A DNA stretch of 64,000 nucleotides from Gordonia prachuapensis (GTDB taxonomy: Bacteria > Actinomycetota > Actinomycetes > Mycobacteriales > Mycobacteriaceae), in NCBI RefSeq assembly GCF_036350515.1, contig NZ_JAZDUE010000010.1, forward strand, positions 124,001 to 188,000. The letters run 5' to 3'. Below are positions 38,389 to 47,281 of the stretch, piece after piece. The notes below the pieces were generated by a model. It ran no database searches and had not been told where the DNA came from. It worked only from the letters and a program-made list of their open reading frames with translations. Position 1 is the first letter of the stretch. The number at the start of each line of letters is the position of its first letter. The translations under genes were made by a program, and so were the position numbers.

Positions 38389-38513
38389 CTCCGCAGGGAC
38401 AGATCCCGCACGAAATCGCACGCGGTCCGTCTCGTCATCGATCGGTAGAGTCGTGTTGTGGACTACACCGGCGAGAACCGCTCGGAGGCCTCGGTCCGCA
38501 CGAAGGACGGCGC

Positions 38514-39890
38514 GTGCTGACCGAGTGGTTACTCCTGCTCGTCGCGGTGCTCCTGATAGGTGCCAACGCGTTGTTCGTCGCCGCGGAGTTCTCGTTTGTC
38601 GCGGTCGATCGACCCGCCGTCCACGAGGCAGCGCGCGGCGGTGATCGGCGCGCGCAGTCGGTGGCGATGGCGTTGCGCGCACTGTCGACGCAGTTGTCGG
38701 GCGCGCAGCTGGGTATCACCGCGTCCAGCCTCCTCGTCGGCTACGTTGCCGAGCCGTCGGTCGCCGCGTTGATCCGCGGCCCGATCGCGTTTCTGGGTGT
38801 CCCGGAGCGGGCGAGCATGGGTGTATCGCTCACCATCGCGTTCCTTGTCGCCACCATCGTGCAGATGGTGTTCGGTGAACTGGTCCCGAAGAACTGGGGG
38901 ATCTCCGAGCCCATGCGAGTGGCACGGGCGGTGTCCACCCCGCAGCGCGTGTTCACCGCAACCGCCAAACCGCTGATCGTCGTCCTCAACGGCGCATCCA
39001 ACCGCATCGTGCGGATGCTCGGCATCGAGCCGCGGGAGGAACTCGCCTCGGCGAGGTCGGCTCGGGAACTCGGTTCGATGGCTGTCCGGTCCGCCCAGCG
39101 GGGTGTGCTCGATCGAAGGCTCGCGCGCCGGGTCGAAGAAGCTGCAGTCTTCGCACAGCGCACCGCGGCCGACGTCATGACCCCGCGGCCGCGCGTCACC
39201 TTCTTGGACCGCGACACCACGATCGGTGAGGTTCTCGCGTTGGTGTCGAGCACCGGACATGCCCGATTCCCGGTGACTGGCGACTCGGTGGACGACATCG
39301 TCGGAGTCGTTCACTTCAAGGCGGCGCTCGCTGTCGCGGTCGAGGATCGGTCGACCACGGTCGCGGCCGACATCATGGCACCGATTCGTGCCGTACCCAG
39401 CTCGATGGGGCTGGGTGAGGTACTCGGCGAGTTGCGCGGTGGTCTACAACTGGCGGTCGTCGTCGACGAGTGGGACGGCACCGATGGGGTCGTCACTCTG
39501 GAGGATCTCGTCGAGGAGGTACTCGGCGACATCACCGACGAGCAAGACCGTCCGGGAGGTGGGCCCCGGCGCCTTCCTGGTGGCGGTTGGTCGATCCCCG
39601 GTTTGATGCGCCCCGACGAGGTCGCCGACGTGACCGGAATAGCGCTGCCCGAACCGGAACACAGCGAGACCTCCGGCGGACTCGTCGTGGAGACGCTGGG
39701 CCGATTCGCTCGAGTCGGCGACGAACTCCACCTCGACGCCCACGACATCCACCGGCCGGATGTGGATGGGGTCCCCACGCCGGTGACGGTCAGGGTTCGG
39801 GTCACCCAGGTCGATGGGCGCCGCGTGGCACGTGTCCAGATCGTGTTCGAGCGCGTGGACGATTCGCCATCGGGTGATGACAGTGGTTGA
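38514..39890 (+). CDS. CNNM/CorC (HlyC-like) transporter with C-terminal CorC domain
   Basis: 458 residues: DUF21/CNNM membrane domain (LLLLVAVLLIGANALFVAAEFSFVAVD, ... VQMVFGELVPKNWGI), two CBS modules (VMTPRPRVTFLDRDTTIGEVL; DIMAPIRAVPSSMGLGEVL) and a CorC_HlyC domain (TSGGLVVETLGRFARVGDEL). Such proteins are linked to magnesium/cobalt export or maintenance. The frame is open far upstream through the pseudogene, so the GTG at 38514, after GAAGGACGG, is chosen. It overlaps the next CNNM gene by 14 bp. Confidence 0.9.
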   Translation: MLTEWLLLLVAVLLIGANALFVAAEFSFVAVDRPAVHEAARGGDRRAQSVAMALRALSTQLSGAQLGITASSLLVGYVAEPSVAALIRGPIAFLGVPERASMGVSLTIAFLVATIVQMVFGELVPKNWGISEPMRVARAVSTPQRVFTATAKPLIVVLNGASNRIVRMLGIEPREELASARSARELGSMAVRSAQRGVLDRRLARRVEEAAVFAQRTAADVMTPRPRVTFLDRDTTIGEVLALVSSTGHARFPVTGDSVDDIVGVVHFKAALAVAVEDRSTTVAADIMAPIRAVPSSMGLGEVLGELRGGLQLAVVVDEWDGTDGVVTLEDLVEEVLGDITDEQDRPGGGPRRLPGGGWSIPGLMRPDEVADVTGIALPEPEHSETSGGLVVETLGRFARVGDELHLDAHDIHRPDVDGVPTPVTVRVRVTQVDGRRVARVQIVFERVDDSPSGDDSG

Positions 39891-40923
39891 CGTCGTCGGG
39901 ATGGTGGTCGGGATCGTGTTGCTGGCCGGCAACGCGTTCTTCGTCGGTGCCGAGTTCGCCTTGGTGGCGTCGCGCCGTACGCAGATCGAACCGCTCGCCG
40001 CGAGTGGCAGGCGGGCGGCGCGGATGACGCTTCGTGCCCTGGAGAATGTGTCGCTGATGATGGCAGGCGCTCAGTTGGGGATCACCATGTGCTCGCTCGG
40101 GCTCGGTGCGATCGCCGAACCCGCTGTGGCACATGCGCTCGAGATCCCGCTGGAGGCCCTCGGTATGCCATCGGCACTGCTGCACCCGATCGCTCTCGCG
40201 ATCGCCTTGGCGATCGTGCTGTCACTGCACATGACGGTCGGGGAGATGGTGCCGAAGAACATCGCGATTGCCGGGCCGGGCCGTGCGGCATTGATCCTCG
40301 GGCCGCCGCTGTACGCGATCGTCACCGTGTTGCGACCGTTCCTGGGCCTGATCAACTGGATCGCCAACCACATCCTCACCCTGCTGAAGGTGGAGCCTCG
40401 CGACGAAGTTGCATCCACCTTCACCGCCGACGAGGTTGCGGCCTTCATCGAGGAATCCAAGGGGGAGGGTTTGCTCGACGACAGCACGCACACCCTGCTG
40501 ACAGGCTCGATCGCGATCGCCGGCACGCCCGTTCGCGCCATCGCGGTGCCGATGACGAGACTGATCGCGATCGATCGGCACGACACGATCGGGGATCTTC
40601 ACCAACTGTGCGTCGACACCGGTTTCTCGCGCTTCCCGATCCGCGACGACCGGGGCGTGATCTCCGGCTACGTCCACATCAAGGACATCCTGCACGTGCC
40701 CCCCGATTCGGTTCTGCCCGACGAACACATCCGTTCCATCATCCGGGTGCGTGAGACGGACAGTCTGGAGCAGGTGTTGTCGGAGATGCAGGTCCGCGGC
40801 ACCCATGTCGCCCTGGTGACCGCGGACGACGACTCGATCGTCGGCGCCGCGATGCTCGAGGACGTCATCGAGCACCTGGTGGGCGAGGTCGCCGATGCGG
40901 CTGCCGCAGGACGGTCGGAGTAG
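39877..40923 (+). CDS. CNNM/CorC (HlyC-like) transporter, short form
   Basis: 348 residues. DUF21 domain (VVGIVLLAGNAFFVGAEFALVASRR; LSLHMTVGEMVPKNIAIA) and a CBS pair (PMTRLIAIDRHDTIGDL; LEQVLSEMQVRGTHVALV), ending at VAMLEDV-type CBS sequence without the CorC_HlyC domain of its neighbour. ATG at 39877 inside the end of the upstream gene, so they are coupled. Paired long and short CNNM genes are common in actinobacteria and may form heterodimers (inference). Confidence 0.9.
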   Translation: MTVVDVVGMVVGIVLLAGNAFFVGAEFALVASRRTQIEPLAASGRRAARMTLRALENVSLMMAGAQLGITMCSLGLGAIAEPAVAHALEIPLEALGMPSALLHPIALAIALAIVLSLHMTVGEMVPKNIAIAGPGRAALILGPPLYAIVTVLRPFLGLINWIANHILTLLKVEPRDEVASTFTADEVAAFIEESKGEGLLDDSTHTLLTGSIAIAGTPVRAIAVPMTRLIAIDRHDTIGDLHQLCVDTGFSRFPIRDDRGVISGYVHIKDILHVPPDSVLPDEHIRSIIRVRETDSLEQVLSEMQVRGTHVALVTADDDSIVGAAMLEDVIEHLVGEVADAAAAGRSE

Positions 40924-40929
40924 GTCGGG

Positions 40930-41823
40930 TCAGCGTTCGACGGAGAACCGCACCGCGGCACGCACCTGCGCGGCGACCGCGGAACCGGCGCCCAGTGGCC
41001 ACCGGTTCATGACGTAGTCGGCCGCCTGGTCGACCGTGAGCTGGCGTGTGGAGTTGCCGGTGCGTACCCAGAACTCGGGTGTGGCGTTCTTGCCGGCACG
41101 CAGATACACCGGTCGCGTCGACGGTGAGCAGCTGATCCGGCAGACCGGCTGCGCCCCGTCGTCTGTGGTCACGTCCTCGATGCTGACGCCGATGGCGGCG
41201 GCCGCGTTCTGGCCGAGCGACGTCGTGAACAGATCCCGCAGCCACAGCTCGAACCGATCGGCGTCAGGCACCTTCAACGTGGCGTAGTCGCGATCGAGGC
41301 CCAGCGGGTTGCCGTCGTCGTCGACGCCGACCAGCAGGGTGCCGCCCCCGCCGTTGAGGAAACCGGACACGGTCTTGACGATCACGTGCTCCATCCGCGC
41401 ATCCTTGTCGCCGGTGCGCATGTTGATCCGTGCGGTCGACTTGAACTCGACGCGGTCGGACTCACCCGCTGCCAACAGCTCGGCGATCGGGACGTGGTGC
41501 TGTCGCTGGAAGTGGGTCGCGATTGCGCCATAGGTGGCGACCGCGCCGATCGAACTGAGCAGGCAGAGGATGACGGTGACGGCGCTCCACACCCGGGCGT
41601 CGGGGTTCACCACGCCGGCGACCAGGAGGCCTACCGCCGATCCCAGAATCGACAGGACGACGGACGCGGTGAAGCTCAGCCGGGCCCGACGCCGCAACAC
41701 CCATCGCGCCACCGTGCCGAACACCATCGCGAGTACCAGCACGAACAGCAGGGCTCCCGCGGTGGCCCACACAGGTTCGGCGACGTCGAAGGCCTCGATG
41801 ACGGTTGATCCTGGTTCGCGCAC
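40930..41823 (-). CDS. Membrane-anchored AlbA_2-domain protein
   Basis: 297 residues. About three N-terminal transmembrane helices (ATAGALLFVLVLAMVFGTV, FTASVVLSILGSAVGLLVAG, AVTVILCLLSSIGAVAT), then an AlbA_2 (Schlafen-type) domain: ESDRVEFKSTARIN at its start and VSGFLNGGGGTLLVGVDDDGNPLG in the core. Such domains bind nucleic acid or act in regulation; the role is unknown. A broken copy lies 2.6 kb away on the other side of the two CNNM genes, in the same orientation. GTG start. Confidence 0.82.
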   Translation of the reverse strand: MREPGSTVIEAFDVAEPVWATAGALLFVLVLAMVFGTVARWVLRRRARLSFTASVVLSILGSAVGLLVAGVVNPDARVWSAVTVILCLLSSIGAVATYGAIATHFQRQHHVPIAELLAAGESDRVEFKSTARINMRTGDKDARMEHVIVKTVSGFLNGGGGTLLVGVDDDGNPLGLDRDYATLKVPDADRFELWLRDLFTTSLGQNAAAAIGVSIEDVTTDDGAQPVCRISCSPSTRPVYLRAGKNATPEFWVRTGNSTRQLTVDQAADYVMNRWPLGAGSAVAAQVRAAVRFSVER

Positions 41824-41949
41824 ATCGGACAGTATGGCGAACCCGGATCGGCGGCGAATCGGCCGGTGGATGACGGAACCGACAAGCCCTCCCGCGCGTC
41901 CTACTCAGAGGGTGGATACGGTTGATCTACCAGTACGTGCGGGGGAGAG

Positions 41950-42294
41950 ATGAGTTCAGAGGACGAGCTGAGGGCAGATTTTCGCGTCATGCGGGCGGCA
42001 GGGACGCGGATTGGCCAGACGGCCAGTGACGTCTCCGAGACCTTCGACCGTGAGCACAGCGAACTCGATGCGGCTCTCGGCGGCTGGGCCGGCGCTTCGA
42101 AGGCGGCGTTGTCCGCCGTCACAGGGCAGTGGCGCGCGACAGCCGACACCTTGGTGACGGCGGTCAATGATCACGCACGTGGGATTCACGACGCCGCGAA
42201 CAGGTTCGAGAACGAGGAAATGAAGAACGCGGAGCGGCTCCGCAGGATCACCAGCGGCGACGACGACCAGCCACCGTTGCTGAATCTGGACTGA
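41950..42294 (+). CDS. WXG100-family (ESX/type VII secretion) protein
   Basis: 114 residues, all helical, with the turn motif GGWAGASKAAL near residue 45 (W-A-G) between two helices: RADFRVMRAAGTRIGQTASDV before and ATADTLVTAVNDHARGIHDAANRFE after. This is the size and shape of an EsxA/EsxB-like protein with a longer acidic tail. ATG after GGGGGAGAG. It is the first gene of a three-gene cassette; the next product also carries a WxG turn, so the two may form a heterodimeric substrate. No ESX machinery is present in the window. Confidence 0.82.
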   Translation: MSSEDELRADFRVMRAAGTRIGQTASDVSETFDREHSELDAALGGWAGASKAALSAVTGQWRATADTLVTAVNDHARGIHDAANRFENEEMKNAERLRRITSGDDDQPPLLNLD

Positions 42295-42309
42295 AGGCGC
42301 GGAGTCGCG

Positions 42310-43449
42310 ATGACACCCGAGGACATCGACCGCTGGAACCCCGCGCAGATCGGAGAGGTCTTTCGCGTGTGCCAGGCTCGCCAGGAGGCGTGCTCGACCA
42401 CGAGTGAACAACTCAGATCACCTGAGCTCTTCGAGACATGGGGTGGTACCGCAGGTAAGGCCGCGGACGAGGCGGCGGGGAAGAAGCGGGCAGACATCGA
42501 CGCCCACGGAAACGAGGTGGCGGCGGTCGCAGAGGCCGCGTCGGTCGCGCAGGCAGAAGTCGAGGCGGTCAAGCGGCAACTCGAGGAGGTACGTGCCTTC
42601 GCCGCGGCCAAGGGCTTGGTGATCGATGACGCATCGGGGAACGTGGAACTCCCGTCGTGGGAGATCAGCACGATGAACGTCGACCGGGCGAACGATCGCG
42701 ACACGGCGCAAGTCATGCTGAACCGGGTGATGCTGGCCGCCGACGATGCTGATCGCGATCTGGCGATGGCGATTCAGGTCGCGGTAGGTCAGCTGCCTTC
42801 ACGCGCATCAAGCGGAGTGTCTCTGGGGCTCCCGCCTGCCGAAACCTTGGACCACCTCCCAGGACGCGAGTTCGAGACCGCGCCGGGTGTAACCACGGTA
42901 GGTCCGACCGCCAAGACCTCGAGCACCCGAGTGCTTCCGGTGCAGGTCCCCCGAGGTTGGAGTGATCCAGACATGTCATCGGATCTGGCCAGAATGTATG
43001 CAAAAGAGATCACGTTGGACCCAAACGCTCCCGGGGCGACGGGCGGCGCGTCGGGCAACTTGTTGGGCCGAAACCGCATCACCGATCAGGGAGTCGGGGT
43101 CCCGGGAATCGGCGAGGATCGGCGGGTATTGCCGAACAAGGCCGGCCGGCCCGAAACGGGTGGCGGACGTGCTGGCGGATCGTTGGATCTCGATGCCACA
43201 GAGAACCAACGCGTTCGGGTGGTGGGCGCGCAGCCCTCTCATGTCGGGTCGGTCGAGGTCGACGGGATCAGCTATCTGACAGTCACGTATGACTACGAAT
43301 TCGAGGTGGACAAGGTGCGCACATACGGAGTCAATGGGATACAAGTACCGGACTCGAATAGCGCCAACTGGCAGTCGATCTCTGGCGCCGAGGCAGCCGG
43401 ACTTGCCAATCGCGGTGTGCCACTGCCTGACCCGGGTGCGAATCGGTGA
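42310..43449 (+). CDS. Probable type VII-secreted protein with N-terminal WxG domain
   Basis: 379 residues. The N-terminal 115 residues form a helical hairpin with FETWGGTAGKAADEAAG (WGG turn) and a long second helix (AAVAEAASVAQAEVEAVKRQL), as in WXG/LXG-type substrates. A Gly/Pro/Thr-rich linker follows (about 165-300), then a small C-terminal part with strands SVEVDGISYLTVTYDYEFEVD. I do not recognise a toxin domain. No canonical YxxxD/E signal was noticed right after the helices. ATG at 42310, 15 bp after the WXG100 gene; the stop overlaps the lipoprotein start. Confidence 0.72.
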   Translation: MTPEDIDRWNPAQIGEVFRVCQARQEACSTTSEQLRSPELFETWGGTAGKAADEAAGKKRADIDAHGNEVAAVAEAASVAQAEVEAVKRQLEEVRAFAAAKGLVIDDASGNVELPSWEISTMNVDRANDRDTAQVMLNRVMLAADDADRDLAMAIQVAVGQLPSRASSGVSLGLPPAETLDHLPGREFETAPGVTTVGPTAKTSSTRVLPVQVPRGWSDPDMSSDLARMYAKEITLDPNAPGATGGASGNLLGRNRITDQGVGVPGIGEDRRVLPNKAGRPETGGGRAGGSLDLDATENQRVRVVGAQPSHVGSVEVDGISYLTVTYDYEFEVDKVRTYGVNGIQVPDSNSANWQSISGAEAAGLANRGVPLPDPGANR

Positions 43450-44162
43450 GCACTCTGGGAGGTTTCCGACACGAACGCGTTGTCGTCGGAATTGCTGCGC
43501 TAGCGATGGCTGTATGTGTTGCATGTAACGGTCCGGGGGAGCCAGAGCAGCCGGCCAACGCGATTGACGAGGCAAAGCTTCTCACGCAGGAAGCTTTCCC
43601 ACCTGGATACAGCGTCCGACCGAACAACGAGACCTCACAGGACAAAGCGCGCTCCCTCTCCGAACTGGTCACCGGGCAGGAGTCGGACAATCCGGCGTGT
43701 GTCCAGGCAACGTCCGACCAGGTGCCTGTGGTCGCGGCATCGGAGCGAGTGGGAATCGTGGCAGTGGCACCCGAGAGGCCTCATGACGAGCGCTATTCGG
43801 AGTCGTTGGTGATTGATGGGCCGACGCTCGACGATCAGCGCGCTCTCGCGGAGACGTGTCGCGAGACGACCACCGAGGTCCCCGGTGTGGGAAAAGCTAT
43901 CGAGACATACGGTGTTCTGCCCGCGCCCCCCGAGGTCATTGCCGAGGACAGTGTGGTCATTGTGATAGACGTGACGACGGACCCGCTGCCCGCTTCGGGT
44001 GAAATTCCGTCCCGAAGGCAGACAGTTGTCGGATATGCGCAGGTCGGGTCGCTTCAAGTCGAGTTCTATCAGGAGGTCGACGGATTTCAAGCGACGCCCG
44101 ATTTCCAAGAGTTCAACGCCCTGTTCGCCGAGGCGGTCCGGCGTGTCTCTGATGTCGCCTAG
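43446..44162 (+). CDS. Putative lipoprotein of the WXG cassette
   Basis: 238 residues. Hydrophobic export signal RVVVGIAALAMAVCVAC with a possible lipid-attachment Cys27, although the -3 residue is Cys rather than Leu, so the lipobox is atypical. The mature domain has two Cys (NPACVQAT, AETCRETT), with strands such as ERVGIVAVAP and DSVVIVIDVTTDP. The family is not recognised. GTG start overlapping the preceding stop by 4 bp shows coupling. Third-position bases are less GC-rich than in the flanks, suggesting recent acquisition of the cassette. Confidence 0.72.
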   Translation: MSTLGGFRHERVVVGIAALAMAVCVACNGPGEPEQPANAIDEAKLLTQEAFPPGYSVRPNNETSQDKARSLSELVTGQESDNPACVQATSDQVPVVAASERVGIVAVAPERPHDERYSESLVIDGPTLDDQRALAETCRETTTEVPGVGKAIETYGVLPAPPEVIAEDSVVIVIDVTTDPLPASGEIPSRRQTVVGYAQVGSLQVEFYQEVDGFQATPDFQEFNALFAEAVRRVSDVA

Positions 44163-44212
44163 ATTGCTCGGTGGCATCCGATCTTTCGGAAGTGCAGGCA
44201 TTGTCTGGAACA

Positions 44213-45346
44213 TCAGGGTCCAGTGAGTCCGTACACCCGCCGCCCATTCCCGAACCCGATCAGTTCGGCCACCCGCACCGCGTCGTCGAGCGTCCACGCA
44301 TCCGCGTCGATGAAGCGCTGAAGCGTCGTCGCCAACCCGTGGCGCCACAGCGCCGCACCAAGGTAGTGCAGTTCGGCCGGGCCGAAGGCGTCTGACGAGT
44401 AGAGGATCTTCCGGAACGGCGCCAACTCCAGCACGCGTGCGATCAGCTCGGGGGCGCGTGCGCCGAGGTGGTTCACCGCGAGCCCGACATCGACGTAGAC
44501 GTTGCTGAAGGCCTGGGCGAGGTAACCGGCCTCGCGTTCGTAGGGATAGCAGTGCAGCAGCATCACCGGCGTGGCGCCACTGTTCCGCAGGAAATCCAGT
44601 AGCAGTAGGGGATTGGTGCGGTGGAGGTCGGCGTCGCGGTCACCGAGCCCCACATGCAGTTGCAGCGGTTTGCCCAGTCGCAGCCCGCGGTGCAGACCGA
44701 AGCGCAGCAACGTCCGGTCGGTCAGCCGTGATCGCCCGGCGTCACGCCACCGCCGGGCGGCCTCCTCGACCTCGCTCGGGTGCGGGTCGGTCACGTCGCC
44801 GTCGAAGCCGCCTCGGTAGGCCAGGATCGACTTCGTTCCCACCGCGGTCACGGACCGGTCGTCGAGAATCTCGTCGAATGCGGCGACGTAGCTGCCGCCG
44901 CGGGCGACGGCGTCCTCGGCGAGCGATTCGAGCCGGATCACCTCGTGCGCAGCCGATCCCGACCACACCGCCAGCGTGGGCGGATCGGCAACGCCGGGCA
45001 GACCTGTGTCGACGATCCAGTCGCTCACCCCGGCGGCGCCCAGGAATCGCCGCGCCACCTCGTCCTCGGCAAGCGCTGCCCGACATCGCCAGTAGTCGTC
45101 TGCGGTGACGTGTGCCGGCAGGCCGAGGACCGGTGCACACCAACGGCGCACGGCGAAACCGATCTGCGAGTCGAACGGGGCGTCGTCGGACTCGACAAGA
45201 TCGGTGTTGCCCTCGTTCAGTGCGTTCTCGAACCGAGTTCGATCGGTACCGCCGGTCCAGCAGCCGTGAACGTGGTGATCCACCAGCGGGATGTCAGCGA
45301 TGTGGTCGGCGATCGAACCGGGGGACAACGCCATTCGCTCAGACAC
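44213..45346 (-). CDS. Amidohydrolase-family protein (FluG N-terminal type)
   Basis: 377 residues, a TIM-barrel amidohydrolase. Metal-binding HxH appears as IPLVDHHVHGC at the start. Further barrel motifs are KPLQLHVGLGD, VMLLHCYPYEREAG, YVDVGLAVNHLG and KILYSSDAFGP, the last supplying the catalytic Asp. It overlaps the glutamine-synthetase-like gene by 8 bp. The pair corresponds to the two halves of the fungal FluG protein. The substrate is probably an amide or gamma-glutamyl compound (inference). GTG at 45346, or ATG four codons later. Confidence 0.85.
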   Translation of the reverse strand: MSERMALSPGSIADHIADIPLVDHHVHGCWTGGTDRTRFENALNEGNTDLVESDDAPFDSQIGFAVRRWCAPVLGLPAHVTADDYWRCRAALAEDEVARRFLGAAGVSDWIVDTGLPGVADPPTLAVWSGSAAHEVIRLESLAEDAVARGGSYVAAFDEILDDRSVTAVGTKSILAYRGGFDGDVTDPHPSEVEEAARRWRDAGRSRLTDRTLLRFGLHRGLRLGKPLQLHVGLGDRDADLHRTNPLLLLDFLRNSGATPVMLLHCYPYEREAGYLAQAFSNVYVDVGLAVNHLGARAPELIARVLELAPFRKILYSSDAFGPAELHYLGAALWRHGLATTLQRFIDADAWTLDDAVRVAELIGFGNGRRVYGLTGP

Positions 45347-46679
45347 TCCACGCGAGCCGGAACCGGTCGGCCAGGGTCTGCGCGGTGTGATCGGGGAAAT
45401 GCGTGACCTCGTAGCGCCGGACTGCGACGAGGGCGTCGACAGCCGGGTCGCCGAGGATGTCGCGCAGCACAGGCGACGAGTCCATCGTGTCGACGACTGC
45501 GCTCTGATCCGCCGACAACGGACGGATGCCGGCGTCGGCGCGCTCCACCTCGGTGAGCGTCGACGGATCGACGGTGACCTGCGGCGGCAGCGTCATCCGT
45601 GCGTCGATGCCCCTCAGGGCGGCGCCGAGGATCGCGGCGGTCGCGAAGTACACATTGGCCGAGGCGTCGATGGCCTTCACCTCGAGGTTGGCGCCACGCG
45701 GCGTGGCCGGGCCGGAGCTGATGAGTCGGACCGCTGCCTCCCGGTTCTCCACACCCCAGCAGGCGAAGGCGCCGGCCCACTGGCCGGGCAGCATCCGCAG
45801 TCCCGACACCACCGATCCGCACAGCACGCCCTGCAGGTCGATCATCGCGTCGACGACGCCGGCCACCGCGTGCTCGCCGTCGACGGTCATGCCCGCCGTG
45901 CCCGAACCGCCCGAGAACACCGGCGCCCCGTCGCGCCCCAACGAGATGTGTTGATGCGCACCACAACCGACTCCGTCGGCGAATGGCTTGGGTGACAGGC
46001 TTATTCGCAAGCCGTGGCGTCGGGCGACCCGGCCCAGGACGATCCTGGTCAACACCAATTGATCGGCGGCGGCCACCGGGTCGAGCGGTTCGACGGACAG
46101 CTCGAACTGATTGTGCCCGTACTCCGGGTGGAACTGTTCGACACCGATCCCGGCCGACTCGCACGCCGCGAGCACCTCCCGGACGAACGCCTCATACTCC
46201 AGCACCCCCGCGGCGCCGTACTGCGCCCACAGATCCGACGGCTCGCGCTCACCGTGCGGGCCGGTGACGACGAACTCGATCTCGTGTCCGACCAGTGCTT
46301 GTAGACCTGCCGCCGCGAGCCGGTCGACGACGCGGCGCAACGTTCCTCGTGCGCACTGGGGTATGGGCTCACCGTCCTGGGCGAAGAACTCGCCCGGCGC
46401 CCAGGCCAGACCGGTGTCGATGGTGCGCATCGCCTCCAGATCGATCCGGATGCGCTGATCGCCGACGACGCCGATCGCGTCGGTGAAGGCGATCCCCACC
46501 TGGTCGGCGGCGAAGGCATGCCACGTCGGACTGGCGCCCAAACCGGCCGACGCGAACACCGGGATGCGGTTCCGCGGCACGATCTTGGCGAGCGTGAGGC
46601 CCGCGGGGTTGACGATCGTGCCCATCAGCACGGTCGGCTCGGCACCCACGGTGCCCGCCTGCACACCTGCCGACTGCAT
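45339..46679 (-). CDS. Glutamine-synthetase-family ligase (FluG C-terminal type)
   Basis: 446 residues. Conserved GS features: metal-binding VGHEIEFVV, FHPEYGHNQFELSV, ATP/metal region GVGCGAHQHIS, and substrate-binding CWGVENREAAVRLIS. The N-terminal beta-grasp part is short (FAADQVGIAFTDAI). Non-canonical GS proteins of this type gamma-glutamylate amines such as polyamines or ethanolamine rather than make glutamine. Translationally coupled to the amidohydrolase and adjacent to lysine catabolic genes, so an amine substrate is plausible (inference). Confidence 0.85.
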   Translation of the reverse strand: MQSAGVQAGTVGAEPTVLMGTIVNPAGLTLAKIVPRNRIPVFASAGLGASPTWHAFAADQVGIAFTDAIGVVGDQRIRIDLEAMRTIDTGLAWAPGEFFAQDGEPIPQCARGTLRRVVDRLAAAGLQALVGHEIEFVVTGPHGEREPSDLWAQYGAAGVLEYEAFVREVLAACESAGIGVEQFHPEYGHNQFELSVEPLDPVAAADQLVLTRIVLGRVARRHGLRISLSPKPFADGVGCGAHQHISLGRDGAPVFSGGSGTAGMTVDGEHAVAGVVDAMIDLQGVLCGSVVSGLRMLPGQWAGAFACWGVENREAAVRLISSGPATPRGANLEVKAIDASANVYFATAAILGAALRGIDARMTLPPQVTVDPSTLTEVERADAGIRPLSADQSAVVDTMDSSPVLRDILGDPAVDALVAVRRYEVTHFPDHTAQTLADRFRLAWSV

Positions 46680-46748
46680 ACCTCACAGTGTCGTGCCCCG
46701 GCGCGCCCGCCGCACACGAAACGGCGGACGCACTCGGCTTCGGGACGG

Positions 46749-47123
46749 TCAGCTCTCGTACCGGTACGGCAGGTACTGCACGTTCCAGTCATTGCCGTCC
46801 GGGTCGGTGAAGTAGACGAAGTGGCCCCACGGCTGCTCGTCGACCTCGCTCGCATCGACCCCGGCCTCGACGAGCTGCTTGCGGGCCACCTGGATGTCCG
46901 AGACACACAGCATGAGCGGTCCCGCATTGGGGCCGGACCTGTCGACGATCCCCTTCCCGAATGCGATCGAGCAGGACGATCCCGGTGGCGTCATCTGGAC
47001 GAACCGGACGTCATCGCTGGGGGACTGATCGTGGTCGGGGTTGAATCCGATCCTGGTGTAGAACTCCTTCGCGCGATCGACATCGGTGACAGGTAGAAAC
47101 GCGACTTCGAGTGTCCAGTCCAT
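46749..47123 (-). CDS. VOC superfamily protein
   Basis: 124 residues, one glyoxalase/bleomycin-type fold: VAFLPVTDVDRAKEFYTRIGF opens the first module; PLMLCVSDIQVARKQLVEAGV and GHFVYFTDPDGNDWNVQYLP close the second. The ATG at 47123 starts the domain; the open frame upstream to 47270 is non-conserved in appearance. It is divergent from davB with a 158-bp spacer and follows the GS-like gene's promoter side. The substrate is unknown. Confidence 0.8.
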   Translation of the reverse strand: MDWTLEVAFLPVTDVDRAKEFYTRIGFNPDHDQSPSDDVRFVQMTPPGSSCSIAFGKGIVDRSGPNAGPLMLCVSDIQVARKQLVEAGVDASEVDEQPWGHFVYFTDPDGNDWNVQYLPYRYES

Positions 47124-47281
47124 GGTTGTGCCTCTCAGTAGTTCGTTGATCTCGGTGTCCTCATTCTCAACCGGATCGCGGACAGCAAAGGTCCGCAATC
47201 GCGAGATCTTCATCGGGTGGTCACGGCGCGTCGGCATCGCGGAACCCCGCGGCCGGTGCGCCCTCGCCATACGCTGGACCT

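Noticed and set aside
38142..38513. Upstream extension of the first CNNM protein by 124 codons
   Set aside because: The extension translates the AlbA_2 pseudogene and repeat antisense; conserved membrane sequence begins right after the GTG at 38514.
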